This document shows, in pieces, positions 18,005 to 26,716 of a stretch of DNA of 64,000 bases (its first letter is position 1; every line of letters starts with the position of its first letter). The DNA is taken from contig NZ_JAUSZN010000001.1 of assembly GCF_030817595.1 (NCBI RefSeq), forward strand, positions 318,001 through 382,000. The letters are read 5' to 3'. This stretch comes from Neobacillus niacini (lineage in GTDB: Bacteria > Bacillota > Bacilli > Bacillales > Cytobacillaceae). Both the position numbers and the translations under genes were made by a program. The notes under the pieces were generated by a model. It was not told the origin of the DNA and searched no databases. It was given only the letters and a program-made list of their open reading frames with translations.

Positions 18005-18952
18005 ATGCAAAAAACAGCAGGTATCCATCATATCACAGCCATGGTTAACGATGCTCAAAGAAATATAGATTTTTATGCCGGTGTCCTTGGGCTAAGACTC
18101 GTAAAAAAAACCATAAATTTTGATCGACCAGAAGTGTACCATCTTTATTTTGGAAATGAAACGGGGCAACCAGGTACAGTCATTACCTTTTTTCCTTGGG
18201 CGAAACAGTTAAAAGGGCGCATTGGGCAAGGACAGGTTGGTGTGACGAGTTTTGTTATCCCGGTGGGTTCGGTTCCATTTTGGGAAAATCGATTTCGGAA
18301 ATTTGGAGTTGAGTTTACTTCAACCATACGCTTTGGTGAAAAATACTTAATATTTAACGATCCTGAAGGACTCCAACTTGAACTGACGGAGCGAGATGAA
18401 GGAGCAACTAATACTTGGAACTTCGGTGGAGTTCATGCAGAAAACGCGATTAAAGGATTTGGCGGAGCTGTTTTGTATTCTGCACAGCCACATAAAACAA
18501 CTGGCGTTCTAGAAAATATATTAGGGTTAGATTGCATTGGTCAAGAAAATAAATTCCTAAGATTTAAATCTGATGGAAATATAGGAAACACCATTGATAT
18601 TCACTTAAATCCTTCCGTTCGAGGGTTGATGGGAGCAGGAACGGTTCACCATATAGCATGGAGAGCTAAGGATGAAGAAGATCTTCTCAAATGGAGTTCA
18701 CTTCTCCAAGATAAAGGCTATTATCCAACTGAAGTTCGTGATCGTAACTACTTTAAAGCCGTGTATTTTCATGAAGAAGGGGGTATCCTCTTCGAAATAG
18801 CGACCGACCCACCAGGGTTTTCAGTGGATGAACCTGTCGATGAACTAGGTAAAAAACTCATGCTGCCATCTTGGTTAGAGTCACAAAGAGAAGAATTAGA
18901 AGAAACCTTAACTCCTGTGGAGGTTCGTGTTCTGGAGGGAGATAAAGAATGA
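18005..18952 (+). CDS. mhqO: ring-cleaving dioxygenase, second MhqO-like paralogue
   Basis: 315 residues, collinear with the protein at 16395 over its full length. The same ligands are present: HHITAMVN, GAGTVHHIAWR and GILFEIATDPPGF. The ribosome site AGAGGA precedes ATG 18005. The last four bases overlap the next gene (ATGA), so the hydrolase is translationally coupled to this copy. Two dioxygenases in one operon may differ in ring specificity or may reflect a recent tandem duplication around the flavin reductase. Confidence 0.9.
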   Translation: MQKTAGIHHITAMVNDAQRNIDFYAGVLGLRLVKKTINFDRPEVYHLYFGNETGQPGTVITFFPWAKQLKGRIGQGQVGVTSFVIPVGSVPFWENRFRKFGVEFTSTIRFGEKYLIFNDPEGLQLELTERDEGATNTWNFGGVHAENAIKGFGGAVLYSAQPHKTTGVLENILGLDCIGQENKFLRFKSDGNIGNTIDIHLNPSVRGLMGAGTVHHIAWRAKDEEDLLKWSSLLQDKGYYPTEVRDRNYFKAVYFHEEGGILFEIATDPPGFSVDEPVDELGKKLMLPSWLESQREELEETLTPVEVRVLEGDKE

Positions 18953-19551
18953 AACATATATTCAATAAAGGACAAAAACCAACAAAACCAACATTATTAT
19001 TGCTTCATGGTACTGGTGGCGATGAATTAGACCTGTTGCCTCTTGCGGGAATGATAGATGATGAGGCTTCTGTCTTAAGCGTTCGAGGAAATGTATTAGA
19101 AAATGGAATGCCGCGATTCTTCCGTAGATTGGCTGAGGGAATATTTGATATAGAAGACCTTATTTTCCGAACAACAGAATTAAATGAGTTTCTAGATGAA
19201 GCATCAGAGAAATACGGTTTCAACCGAGATAATATTATCGCCATTGGATACTCAAATGGAGCCAATATCGCTGCAAGTTTATTATTTCATTATCAAAATG
19301 CATTAAAAGGTGCGATTCTTCATCATCCAATGGTACCGAGAAAAGGAATTGATCTTCCTGATTTAACAGGTAAGTCTGTGTTTATTGCTGCTGGGACAAA
19401 TGATCCCATCTGTTCACCAATGGAATCTACTGAACTACAAAAGTTATTAGAAAAGGCAAATTCAAAGGTAGAAATTCATTGGGAGAATAGAGGTCATCAA
19501 TTAACCCCCCAAGAAGTGGAAGCAGCAGCGAATTGGTATCGCAAGTTATAA
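18949..19551 (+). CDS. mhqD: alpha/beta hydrolase, MhqD-like carboxylesterase
   Basis: A 200-residue serine hydrolase of the dienelactone-hydrolase/phospholipase-carboxylesterase type. The oxyanion region is LLLHGTGGDELDLLPL, the nucleophile is S102 in GYSNGAN, the acid lies in AAGTNDPICSP and the histidine in NRGHQLTP. B. subtilis MhqD belongs to the catechol/hydroquinone-inducible mhqNOD operon, so hydrolysis of ring-cleavage products or quinone adducts is a reasonable role. It starts within the stop codon of the second mhqO. No mhqR gene is adjacent. Confidence 0.9.
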   Translation: MKHIFNKGQKPTKPTLLLLHGTGGDELDLLPLAGMIDDEASVLSVRGNVLENGMPRFFRRLAEGIFDIEDLIFRTTELNEFLDEASEKYGFNRDNIIAIGYSNGANIAASLLFHYQNALKGAILHHPMVPRKGIDLPDLTGKSVFIAAGTNDPICSPMESTELQKLLEKANSKVEIHWENRGHQLTPQEVEAAANWYRKL

Positions 19552-19579
19552 TCATATAAATATTAGTTAAGGAGGATTA

Positions 19580-19687
19580 ATGAATGTTGTTAAAAAACGA
19601 AATTGGATCACTTATGTAATCATAACAATAGAAAGAAGGTACGCCCATGAACAATTCTTACTCCAATCCTTCAGTACCAGCATTTAA
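19580..19687 (+). CDS. small ORF with strong ribosome site, probable truncated gene start
   Basis: A 35-codon frame beginning MNVVKKRNWITYVIITI, preceded by AAGGAGGATTA with ideal spacing. The opening looks like the cytoplasmic tip and first helix of a membrane protein, then the frame runs out-of-register into the hydrolase gene at 19647. The best reading is the 5' end of a gene whose remainder was replaced. Confidence 0.35.
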   Translation: MNVVKKRNWITYVIITIERRYAHEQFLLQSFSTSI

Positions 19688-20552
19688 GGACGTACTATCT
19701 CAGGGTACACACGAAATCATGATCGATGGGCTTCGGCAGACCTATCACGTTGCAGGTAGTGGACCCATTTGTCTTGTTCATCCCGGAGGGCCAGGTTTCC
19801 ATTGGAACTATTTACGCATGCCGCTGCTAGAGAAGTTTATGACTACTATTTATATAGAGCCGATCGGTACAGGTCAATCAGATATGCTGCCGGATGGAGA
19901 ATACAGTATGTCCAAATACGCTTATTTCTCCCGAAAGGTGCTCGAGCATGTAGGGGCACTAGATTCCTATTTTCTAGGACATTCGCATGGCGGTTTTGTT
20001 GGGCTTCAATATGCTCTAAATTATCCGAATGAGCTTGCAGGGTTGATCGTTTATGACGGCGCTCCATGTAATGGGAAAGATTTAGGTATTGAAGCGACCA
20101 AGCAAATGGAATTCTTTGCACAGCGGTGGTCAGAACAACCGGAGGCTCAGGACGCGAAGCAGGCTTGGGCGGACATGGGGAGTGGAGCTGTATCAGTAAA
20201 TGACAGAGAGTCATTCCTTGTTGTCCTGCAAAGACTGCTGCCCGCTTACTTTTGTGACTATTGGAACACGCATAAGGATTTCGAGGACTGGAAAGCTTCA
20301 GTAGACGCGACCATTGATATAAATAGAAAACCATTGAAATGGGATGTGCGGGATGTTATGAAGACTATCCAGACCCCAACGCTCGTCCTGGTCGGAGAGT
20401 ATGACTTCATCTGTGGGACAAAATGGGCCAACGAGATGTCGGCAGCAATTCCAGAATCGCAGCTTGTAGTCATCAGTCGATGCGGACATATGGGGCATGT
20501 GGAGAAACCAGAAAAATTTACTAGCGCCATATGTGAATTTGTCATTAGATAG
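19647..20552 (+). CDS. alpha/beta hydrolase (proline-iminopeptidase-like)
   Basis: A 301-residue alpha/beta-hydrolase. The oxyanion motif HPGGPG (45-50), nucleophile S113 in GHSHGG, acid D252 in VGEYDF and histidine H280 in RCGHMGHVEKP form a complete triad. The HPGGPG form is usual in prolyl aminopeptidases and related S33 hydrolases, but substrate choice cannot be deduced. The AGAAAGAAGG ribosome site precedes ATG 19647. It follows the mhqD-like gene by 95 bases and may be co-transcribed. A terminator at 20621 ends the unit. Confidence 0.85.
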   Translation: MNNSYSNPSVPAFKDVLSQGTHEIMIDGLRQTYHVAGSGPICLVHPGGPGFHWNYLRMPLLEKFMTTIYIEPIGTGQSDMLPDGEYSMSKYAYFSRKVLEHVGALDSYFLGHSHGGFVGLQYALNYPNELAGLIVYDGAPCNGKDLGIEATKQMEFFAQRWSEQPEAQDAKQAWADMGSGAVSVNDRESFLVVLQRLLPAYFCDYWNTHKDFEDWKASVDATIDINRKPLKWDVRDVMKTIQTPTLVLVGEYDFICGTKWANEMSAAIPESQLVVISRCGHMGHVEKPEKFTSAICEFVIR

Positions 20553-20620
20553 ATCTAATAAAAATGATTAATAGAATAAAAGAAGTGCCTCAAGTTATTT
20601 ATGTTAGTCAACGTAATACT

Positions 20621-20650
20621 AAGTAGCCGACATATTCGACTACTTTTTTT
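20621..20650 (+). terminator. rho-independent terminator
   Basis: AAGTAG(C)CG pairs with CG(A)CTACTT around a 7-base loop, followed by seven T. It is placed 69 bases after the hydrolase stop codon. Confidence 0.8.
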
Positions 20651-21197
20651 GTGTGTAATTATTGCCTAATAATGATGAAGTACATGATGGAAGGTTTAAT
20701 ACGTTTATGGAAATTCCACCAACAAAGTGCGCTTCTCTGTAATCAGATAAGTACTTGTTTATGTTAAGGGATAAGAAAAGCATATAGTTAGTAATAGTAA
20801 AAAGAATATTTCTTCTATGGACCGCTCATCCTTTATTATCCATTTATATTATTGATGATACGATTAAAAAACTTGTATTGTTAAATTTTCAGAATTCAAA
20901 TGGAAAATTAAAGTTTGATGAGGGACAGTTCGCACATTTAAGAATGGTGGCTGTCTCTTTATCATTAGATTGTTAGACTGTTTAAACTATTCTATTATCT
21001 ACTTTACTATTAAATGAAGTTCACAAGATCCTAAAAATCCTTTTTAAGGAATTAATAGAATGAATTTATATAGAAGTTTTGTGGGATATTATGGATAGTA
21101 TAACACATATAGATTGTGCATTTAGTGGAGAACATCCTCCCAATTCTATCGTAAGAGTTGTGACCAGCTTTGAATTTCAACTGGAAGGGGCAACACA
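20651..21197. other. gene-free AT-rich region
   Basis: About 550 bases with no supported gene. A weak inverted repeat (GGGACAG near 20922, CTGTCTC near 20954) is present. Promoter elements for the downstream lipoprotein gene should lie here, but I cannot single out a convincing -35/-10 pair. Confidence 0.3.
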
Positions 21198-22901
21198 TTG
21201 AAAAAGTTGATTATGAAAATGATGTTCATTTTGATTACATTATTACTAATTAATGGTTGTTCAAATAATAATACGGATAAACAAAAAGAGATGAATAACA
21301 ACCAAACTGAAGATACCCAAAAGACCACTAAACCACCTAAGAAAGATTCCATTCATGAACAACTAAAAAAGATGACTTTAACTGAGAAAATCGGGCAAAT
21401 GATAATCGCAGGATTTGATGGTATAACTGTTAACACAAATACGCAGACGCTTATTAATAAATACAAGCTTGGAGGGTTAATCCTATATCAAACGAATGTT
21501 AAGGATGCTGCTCAATTAGTAAACTTAACAAATGCAATTAAAACTACAAACACCAAGAATAAGATACCATTATTTATATCCGTTGACCAGGAAGGCGGGA
21601 GGGTAAACCGAATGCCAACATCAATCATAAACACACCAAGTGCAAGAATCATTGGAAATAAAAATGATGAAAAATATGCATATAATATCGGCAGGATGAT
21701 TGCCAATGAATTGCAGGCTTTTGGATTTAACACAGATTTCGCTCCCGTTCTAGATATCCAAAGTAATCCTAATAATGCAGTTATTGGGGACCGTTCATTT
21801 GGATCTGATTCCAGTGTTGTTTCAAAACTGGGAGTTAGCATGATGAAGGGTATTAGTTCAGGGAATATCATTCCGGTTGTAAAACATTTCCCTGGTCACG
21901 GTGACACTTCCGTTGATTCTCATTTAGAACTTCCATTAGTTCAGAATGATCTTACAAGACTAAAAAAGGTTGAATTAGTTCCTTTTGACAATGCTTTCAA
22001 AAATCACGCCGATATGGTGATGGTTGCTCATATATTAGTTCAAAAAATTGATCCTAATTTTCCGGCATCTATGTCCAAAACCATTATTACAGATCTATTG
22101 CGTAATCAATATAGATTTGGGGGGGTTGTCATTTCAGATGATATGACAATGGGCGCTATTGCAAAGTATTACAAGTTGGAAGACGCAGCCGTAAGGGCAA
22201 TAAACGCGGGGAGCGACATTATTTTAGTTGGTCATGGTATGGATAATGTGGCTACAGTCTACAACAGTATTTATTCAGCTGTGACAAATCATACTATTTC
22301 AGAAGAAACTATAAATAAGAGTGTATACAGGATTTTAACTTTGAAACATAAATATCATTTAAATAATAATAAAATTTCACCTGTAAATGTAAGTAATTTA
22401 AATAATCAAATAACAAAAACGATATCAAATGCTCCCGTGCCTACGGCAGATAATCCAAAGTATAAATTACTATTAAATATAGCGACTAAAGCAAAAGAAG
22501 GTTCCATTATAAACTCTGATTTTCATCTAAAAAGCACTACGATTGAGGAAGTAAGAGAAAACTGGGGAGAGGAAGATAAAAGAGAGTATGTTGATGCAGC
22601 TAAAGGTACCTATTGCACATATAGTAAAAAAAATGTAGTTGTGGCTTATAACGAACGGCAGCAGTTGTTTGAGATTCGATCCTACGATCCTAATTTAAAG
22701 GTCTTAACCATTGACGATATAAAGAATTATTTTGGTTCCCCCACAGCAGATGTTAAAACAAGTAACAAAGAAGAAATTATCAGTTATACAGTTGGAACCA
22801 ATACCTTAAAGTTTGTGTTTCCTTTAGGGACTCAAAACTTGTATCTTGATCATTACTCTATATATAACGCATCCGTAGCCAATAATAATATGGCAAGTTA
22901 A
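21198..22901 (+). CDS. nagZ: lipoprotein glycoside hydrolase family 3 (NagZ-like) with C-terminal YjgB-like domain
   Basis: A 567-residue exported lipoprotein. The lipobox is LLLINGCSNN (C21). Residues about 60-400 form the GH3 beta-N-acetylhexosaminidase barrel. SVDQEGGRVNR, the catalytic-loop motif KHFPGHGDTSVDSH and the nucleophile segment VVISDDMTMGAI are all intact. The last 130 residues (TIEEVRENWGEEDK, then TIDDIKNYFGSPT) match the YjgB/DUF4309 domain, an uncommon partner. The protein is predicted to trim N-acetylglucosamine from cell-wall fragments at the outer face. The start is TTG 21198 after GGAAGGGG. Confidence 0.9.
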   Translation: MKKLIMKMMFILITLLLINGCSNNNTDKQKEMNNNQTEDTQKTTKPPKKDSIHEQLKKMTLTEKIGQMIIAGFDGITVNTNTQTLINKYKLGGLILYQTNVKDAAQLVNLTNAIKTTNTKNKIPLFISVDQEGGRVNRMPTSIINTPSARIIGNKNDEKYAYNIGRMIANELQAFGFNTDFAPVLDIQSNPNNAVIGDRSFGSDSSVVSKLGVSMMKGISSGNIIPVVKHFPGHGDTSVDSHLELPLVQNDLTRLKKVELVPFDNAFKNHADMVMVAHILVQKIDPNFPASMSKTIITDLLRNQYRFGGVVISDDMTMGAIAKYYKLEDAAVRAINAGSDIILVGHGMDNVATVYNSIYSAVTNHTISEETINKSVYRILTLKHKYHLNNNKISPVNVSNLNNQITKTISNAPVPTADNPKYKLLLNIATKAKEGSIINSDFHLKSTTIEEVRENWGEEDKREYVDAAKGTYCTYSKKNVVVAYNERQQLFEIRSYDPNLKVLTIDDIKNYFGSPTADVKTSNKEEIISYTVGTNTLKFVFPLGTQNLYLDHYSIYNASVANNNMAS

Positions 22902-23054
22902 ATAAAAAGATGGGTAAACCATTTCTTCTGAAGCTAGTTAATTTTGAAAAATACTATTAACAACACGACGAACCATATAATGTAGATAGCTGGTGTAAAT
23001 GGCATTGTTTTTAAAAGAGCTGTATGGTGATTTTAAAACTGGCACAATTATTCA

Positions 23055-23120
23055 GCTAACGGCGGCGATGCTTCAATAACGATGTATCGCTTTTCTTATG
23101 CAAGTAACGGGGAGTGTAGT
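23055..23120. repeat. dispersed hairpin element (copy 1)
   Basis: Contains AGCTAACGGCGGCGATG, a spacer and GTATCGC, then TAACGGGGAGTG. Related strings occur at 54349-54386 and 54926-54970. The copies share a GGCGGCGATG-type stem and a TTCAGCTA or TAACGG segment, suggesting debris of one repeated intergenic element. Confidence 0.4.
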
Positions 23121-23220
23121 TTAATAACTAGTACATCTTTTATGAGATTATTATTTGCAATTTTCCTCAATCAAAAAAAGCCTCCAAACTGATGTGACCC
23201 CCAAAAGTTAGAGTTTTATA

Positions 23221-23991
23221 TTAAGCAGCTAATTGGCTAGTATGGACCCGGTATTGAACCGGGCTCATACCTGCCAATTTTTGCTTTATACGCTTGTTAT
23301 TATAATAACTGATATATTCTTCAATTCTCTTTTTTAATTCCTCATATGAGCATAGTGCTTCCCCGTAATACATTTCTTGTTTTAGTAATCCGAAAAAGTT
23401 CTCCATTGGCGAATTATCTAAACAGTTTCCTTTACGAGACATACTCTGGAACACCTTGTTTTTCTTAAGGGTTTTCACCCATTTATTATGTTGATAATGC
23501 CATCCTTGATCAGAATGTACAGTAGTTCTAAACTTTGAATCTTTTACTATTTCTAGTGCTTCCTCGAGGGGGGTGAGAGCTAAATCTAAGGTTGGACGCA
23601 TACCTATACCAAAAGAAAGAATTTCACTATTGAACATATCCATAATTGGATTTAAATATAGCTTAATACCGTCTGAACACTTAAATTCTGTAATATCTGT
23701 TGTTAGTTTTTGATGACACACATTCGTTTTAAAGCGGCGATTGATAAGGTTCTTGGCAACAGTTCCAGTTGTACCCTTGTATGAACTGTACTTGCGTGAT
23801 TTTAATTTGAATTTATCTCCCTTGAGCCCAAGCTCGTTCATGATGCGTTGCACCTTCTTATGATTCACTTCATACCCACGGTTTTCTAATTCTAATTGAA
23901 TACGACGATAACCATAATTTCCGTTATGTTCTTCGAAAATGGATTGAATAAGTTCCTCCAACTCCTGGTCTGGATTCTCCTTATTCATCAT
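23221..23991 (-). CDS. IS3-family transposase OrfB (DDE integrase domain)
   Basis: The 256-residue frame after its first methionine, open a further about 30 codons upstream (KETFKLKDVLQIVGIPEST). The rve integrase core is visible: HTH_21 segment NYGYRRIQLELENRGYEV, first Asp in LTTDITEFKC, second Asp in TTVHSDQGWHY and Glu in NSPMENFFGLLK. It is probably made as an OrfAB fusion by -1 frameshifting near 24060 (CTTAAAG), since the upstream frame overlaps OrfA. Confidence 0.92.
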   Translation of the reverse strand: MMNKENPDQELEELIQSIFEEHNGNYGYRRIQLELENRGYEVNHKKVQRIMNELGLKGDKFKLKSRKYSSYKGTTGTVAKNLINRRFKTNVCHQKLTTDITEFKCSDGIKLYLNPIMDMFNSEILSFGIGMRPTLDLALTPLEEALEIVKDSKFRTTVHSDQGWHYQHNKWVKTLKKNKVFQSMSRKGNCLDNSPMENFFGLLKQEMYYGEALCSYEELKKRIEEYISYYNNKRIKQKLAGMSPVQYRVHTSQLAA

Positions 23992-24047
23992 TTTTATATG
24001 ATAATGGTAGGTGGATTCAGGAATGCCGACTATTTGTAAAACATCTT

Positions 24048-24614
24048 TTAGTTTGAAGGTTTCTTTAAGTTCGAATGATAATGCTGCTTGTGCTTTTCGA
24101 GATAGCCCTTCGGATCCATCTGAAAAGCTCGCAACTTTTTTAAATATTCTACCTCTAAACGAAGAAGTTCGTTTTCTCTTTCTAACTTTTGTTCGTACGT
24201 TAATTCCTTATCTTCAATGTGTTTATTCTTTTTGTTTTTTTTAGTTTTATCAGACATGGATGGCCGTCCTTTCGGTCTATCCAGGGCTTCAGTACCACCC
24301 TCCAGAAGAGCCCTTTTCCAAGCTGCAATCATAGGAGCGTTAGTTATGCCAAATACAAGGGCTGTATCAGTTTCTGAAGAACCTGTTCTCTTCATAAAGC
24401 TTAATACATCTAGCTTGAATTGAACAGAATATGTTTCTCTATGTTTCTTCCTCTTTAAACCTTCCACACCAAATTTCTCGTATACCTTTACCCATCTCCT
24501 AATCGGAGTACTGTCTTTCATTTCATACTTTTTAGCTAAAAGAATATATCCTAATTTCCCATCTTGATATTCCTTGACTAACTTTAACTTAAATTCTTCA
24601 CTATATTTGGCCAT
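24048..24614 (-). CDS. IS3-family transposase OrfA (helix-turn-helix)
   Basis: 188 residues from ATG 24614 (MAKYSEEFKLKLVKEYQDG). Two helix-turn-helix units (residues about 1-55 and 60-115) and a C-terminal leucine-zipper-like segment ENELLRLEVEYLKKL bind the IS ends and mediate multimerisation. The frame ends inside the beginning of OrfB, the usual IS3 arrangement. Confidence 0.92.
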   Translation of the reverse strand: MAKYSEEFKLKLVKEYQDGKLGYILLAKKYEMKDSTPIRRWVKVYEKFGVEGLKRKKHRETYSVQFKLDVLSFMKRTGSSETDTALVFGITNAPMIAAWKRALLEGGTEALDRPKGRPSMSDKTKKNKKNKHIEDKELTYEQKLERENELLRLEVEYLKKLRAFQMDPKGYLEKHKQHYHSNLKKPSN

Positions 24615-24678
24615 AAAAATACACCCCAAAAGTTAGATTTCACTCTAACTTTTGGGGTGCAGTACAAACTCGAGGCTT

Positions 24679-25449
24679 TTATCTATGACTTGATTTCATT
24701 TTATCTACAGTCTCATTTGTAGACCATGAGGCACTAGCAATCATACGAAAATTTATTTTTGCGGCCATGTCTCCATCTAAATTATTTACTATTGCGGACC
24801 CTGTTGCGTCGTGAACCACTGACACTTCAAATCCTTGTTCAATTAGTTCACGCATATGGGATTCAACGCACAGGTTCCCAGACATACCTGCCAGTATGAT
24901 GTGGGTAATTCCTTGTTTTCGCAGTTGCAAACCCAAGTCATTGGCCTCGGGTCCATAAATTTTGTGCGGACTTGTGATTACGGTTTTCCCATCTTCAATA
25001 TATGGCTTATATCTATCAAGAAAGTCCGCACCAGAACCTTTAAAGCCTTCAAGCGTTAAAGGCCCTTTACGTTGATACATATTAAGTTCGTGCATTGCAT
25101 GTTCCAAAACTCCCCCAAACTTCCATTTTTGGTCATATGGATAATAGTAATGAGGGGAAACAAACACTTTGAAATTATTTGCCTTTGCTGTTTTTAATAA
25201 TGATTCAATGTTCTCAATCGTATGATTTTTAGCAACACTTTCTTTTACTAAATTCCATGCTACACCATTTGGACTTAAAAAGTCATTTTGTGGATCTGTA
25301 AGCACCAAAGCAGTATTCTTTGGATCTACCTTCATTCCGGGTGCTGGAAGGGGTTTAGTTTGTGCTGCAACTACGTTTTGATTAAAACCATAAAGATTGA
25401 GATTGACAAAAAAAGAAAACAGAAAGAAACATTGTAGAAATTTTCTCAT
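24679..25449 (-). CDS. exported isochorismatase-family hydrolase
   Basis: A 256-residue cysteine hydrolase. Residues 1-29 form a signal peptide (FLQCFFLFSFFVNLNLYGF, cleavage near VVAAQ), unusual for this normally cytoplasmic family. The catalytic triad D52 (LTDPQNDF), K163 (SPHKIYGPE) and C194 (SGNLCVESHMREL) is complete. About half of the residues match the protein at 34143, including the unusual PHYYYP-D--WK block, so the two are paralogues. The substrate could be an amide or an isochorismate-like ether; it is not determinable. Its terminator is split by the IS element. A MocR-type operator lies 244 bases upstream in the divergent region. Confidence 0.87.
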   Translation of the reverse strand: MRKFLQCFFLFSFFVNLNLYGFNQNVVAAQTKPLPAPGMKVDPKNTALVLTDPQNDFLSPNGVAWNLVKESVAKNHTIENIESLLKTAKANNFKVFVSPHYYYPYDQKWKFGGVLEHAMHELNMYQRKGPLTLEGFKGSGADFLDRYKPYIEDGKTVITSPHKIYGPEANDLGLQLRKQGITHIILAGMSGNLCVESHMRELIEQGFEVSVVHDATGSAIVNNLDGDMAAKINFRMIASASWSTNETVDKMKSSHR

Positions 25450-25692
25450 TGAGGTTCTCCTTTAATAAATTTCTGTAGATATATTATGTGATTTTTAAAC
25501 TTGTGAAATTCATGTTAATAAATACTCTTTTCATTTAAGGGATTACCTCAATATAAAGCAAATGCAAAGTGTACAGATCTAGATTCGTACTAAGTTGAAA
25601 GTTATTTTCGTTTTCTTTTGTAATAAAAGTTGTGATAGTTGGTTAAGTTCTTTTACAAAGGATTTCATCCATCTACACCTGAACTTTCTATG

Positions 25693-25724
25693 TGGATTGG
25701 AAAAATATTATAAAATTGGATGGT
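25693..25724. promoter_or_regulatory. MocR-type direct-repeat operator
   Basis: TGGATTGG (25693) and TGGATGGT (25717), starts exactly 24 bases apart. A TATAAT-like string follows at about 25745. The same spacing occurs at four other places in this window. It lies in the divergent region between the exported isochorismatase and the YqkB-like gene; orientation of the repeats suits the plus-strand gene. Confidence 0.6.
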
Positions 25725-25891
25725 CCGTAAAAATTTGTTATTTCTTATAATCATATTAGGGTATCTATTGAAAGGGGTTTTTGACATAGTAAAAAATGGC
25801 ATTTAACGTTATTTGTTTAGAGTAGCGAATTACGAATTATTTAGAATCAAATTTAAAGTGAATTTTTTATAATATTCCAGGAGGTATATTT

Positions 25892-26203
25892 ATGGAGATA
25901 ACTATTACAAATAACGCCACTGAAGCACTTAAGCAGGTAAGTAATGATAAAATGGTTCAATTATCATTTGATAAAGGTAGCTGTGATATAGTCAATACTA
26001 TTTATGAAATCATTGTGATTCCAAGAAGAACTGTTACTCCTAGAGAAAAAACTATTAAGGTAAATAATATTGATTTTTTATTTGATGAAAGCTTTGAGGA
26101 AGTATATGACCATCAGTTGGTAATTGACTATGTAGGAGGATTTTTTGTATTTAAAAACAAAAATCAAACTTTCAATAATAGAATTGGAATAAAATTCTTA
26201 TAA
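25892..26203 (+). CDS. YqkB/HesB-like iron-sulfur biogenesis-fold protein
   Basis: A 103-residue small protein. The opening EITITNNATEALKQV and the ending FKNKNQTFNNRIGIKF match YqkB-type members of the HesB/IscA fold. Only one cysteine (C31 in KGSCDIV) is visible, so the three-cysteine cluster site of true IscA proteins is absent and the role is uncertain. A perfect AGGAGG ribosome site precedes ATG 25892. A MocR-type operator lies about 170 bases upstream. Confidence 0.6.
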   Translation: MEITITNNATEALKQVSNDKMVQLSFDKGSCDIVNTIYEIIVIPRRTVTPREKTIKVNNIDFLFDESFEEVYDHQLVIDYVGGFFVFKNKNQTFNNRIGIKFL

Positions 26204-26350
26204 GCTTTTAATTCAGACATAAAATCATTCAATGAGTTTATATGTAGGTGTAAGGTCAGAGATTACTAACTATTATAAAGAATGTCTTACATAAGATTTG
26301 CAAAGTCATACATTTCTAATCTTGAACGTTATTTTCAGTAAGATATAGAC

Positions 26351-26388
26351 AAAAAGCACCTGAAATTGAACATTTCAAGTGCTTTTTT
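26351..26388. terminator. bidirectional terminator between yqkB-like gene and qox operon
   Basis: AAAAAGCAC(C)TGAAA pairs with TTTCA(A)GTGCTTTTTT around a short loop. It can serve both convergent transcripts. Confidence 0.85.
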
Positions 26389-26430
26389 CATATTTATCAA
26401 GTGTTATCAAGGAAGTTTCCATTATAATTA

Positions 26431-26715
26431 TTATAAATAGCCCCAAATCATGCAAAGTAATGTACCAAAGATAGTTACAAGGGCGATGATTAGTGCGTAA
26501 TATATGTTTGTATAAATTGCTCCTTTATCCTCCGTTTCCCCAGCGTGCATAAATACCACTAGCTGAAGACCCGCCTGTACAAACACTGTAATAAGTAGAA
26601 TAGTCATTGCAACGGTGAATGGCAAATGAAATAAGTAAACGCAAAGTGCCATTAACGTTAGGATGATAGAAAATATAAAGCCCATCACTTGTTCAAGAGG
26701 GAATAAAGCTTTCAT
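26431..26715 (-). CDS. qoxD: cytochrome aa3-600 quinol oxidase subunit IV
   Basis: A 94-residue protein with three membrane helices, the standard size of QoxD. It is the last gene of qoxABCD, starting one base after the qoxC stop codon. Subunit IV stabilises the oxidase and carries no redox centre. The segment VFVQAGLQLVVFMHAGE is characteristic. Confidence 0.92.
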   Translation of the reverse strand: MKALFPLEQVMGFIFSIILTLMALCVYLFHLPFTVAMTILLITVFVQAGLQLVVFMHAGETEDKGAIYTNIYYALIIALVTIFGTLLCMIWGYL

Positions 26716-26716
26716 A

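Larger units (their letters stand above)
23192..24663 (-). mobile_element. IS3-family insertion sequence (complete)
   Basis: About 1.47 kb with two overlapping transposase frames on the minus strand and imperfect terminal inverted repeats. Left 23195-23214 reads TGACCCCCAAAAGTTAGAGT; right, reversed from 24661, reads TGCACCCCAAAAGTTAGAGT. Flanking CAAAC(T) on both sides is a likely 5-6 base target duplication. Both frames look intact, so the element may still be active. The exact outer base is ambiguous by 2-3 positions. Confidence 0.88.
23172..24681 (-). terminator. terminator of the isochorismatase gene, split by an IS element
   Basis: On the minus strand the 5' stem arm (GCCTC, 24677-24673) follows the isochorismatase stop. 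The 3' arm (GAGGC) and its T-run lie at 23184-23173, on the far side of the IS. Joining the flanks through CAAACT gives AAAAGCCTC...GAGGCTTTTTTT, a normal terminator. CAAACT occurs on both sides of the IS as the target duplication. Confidence 0.7.

Noticed and set aside
19846..20545. Long minus-strand frames opposite the alpha/beta hydrolase
   Set aside because: They are shadows of a well-supported gene with an intact catalytic triad on the plus strand.
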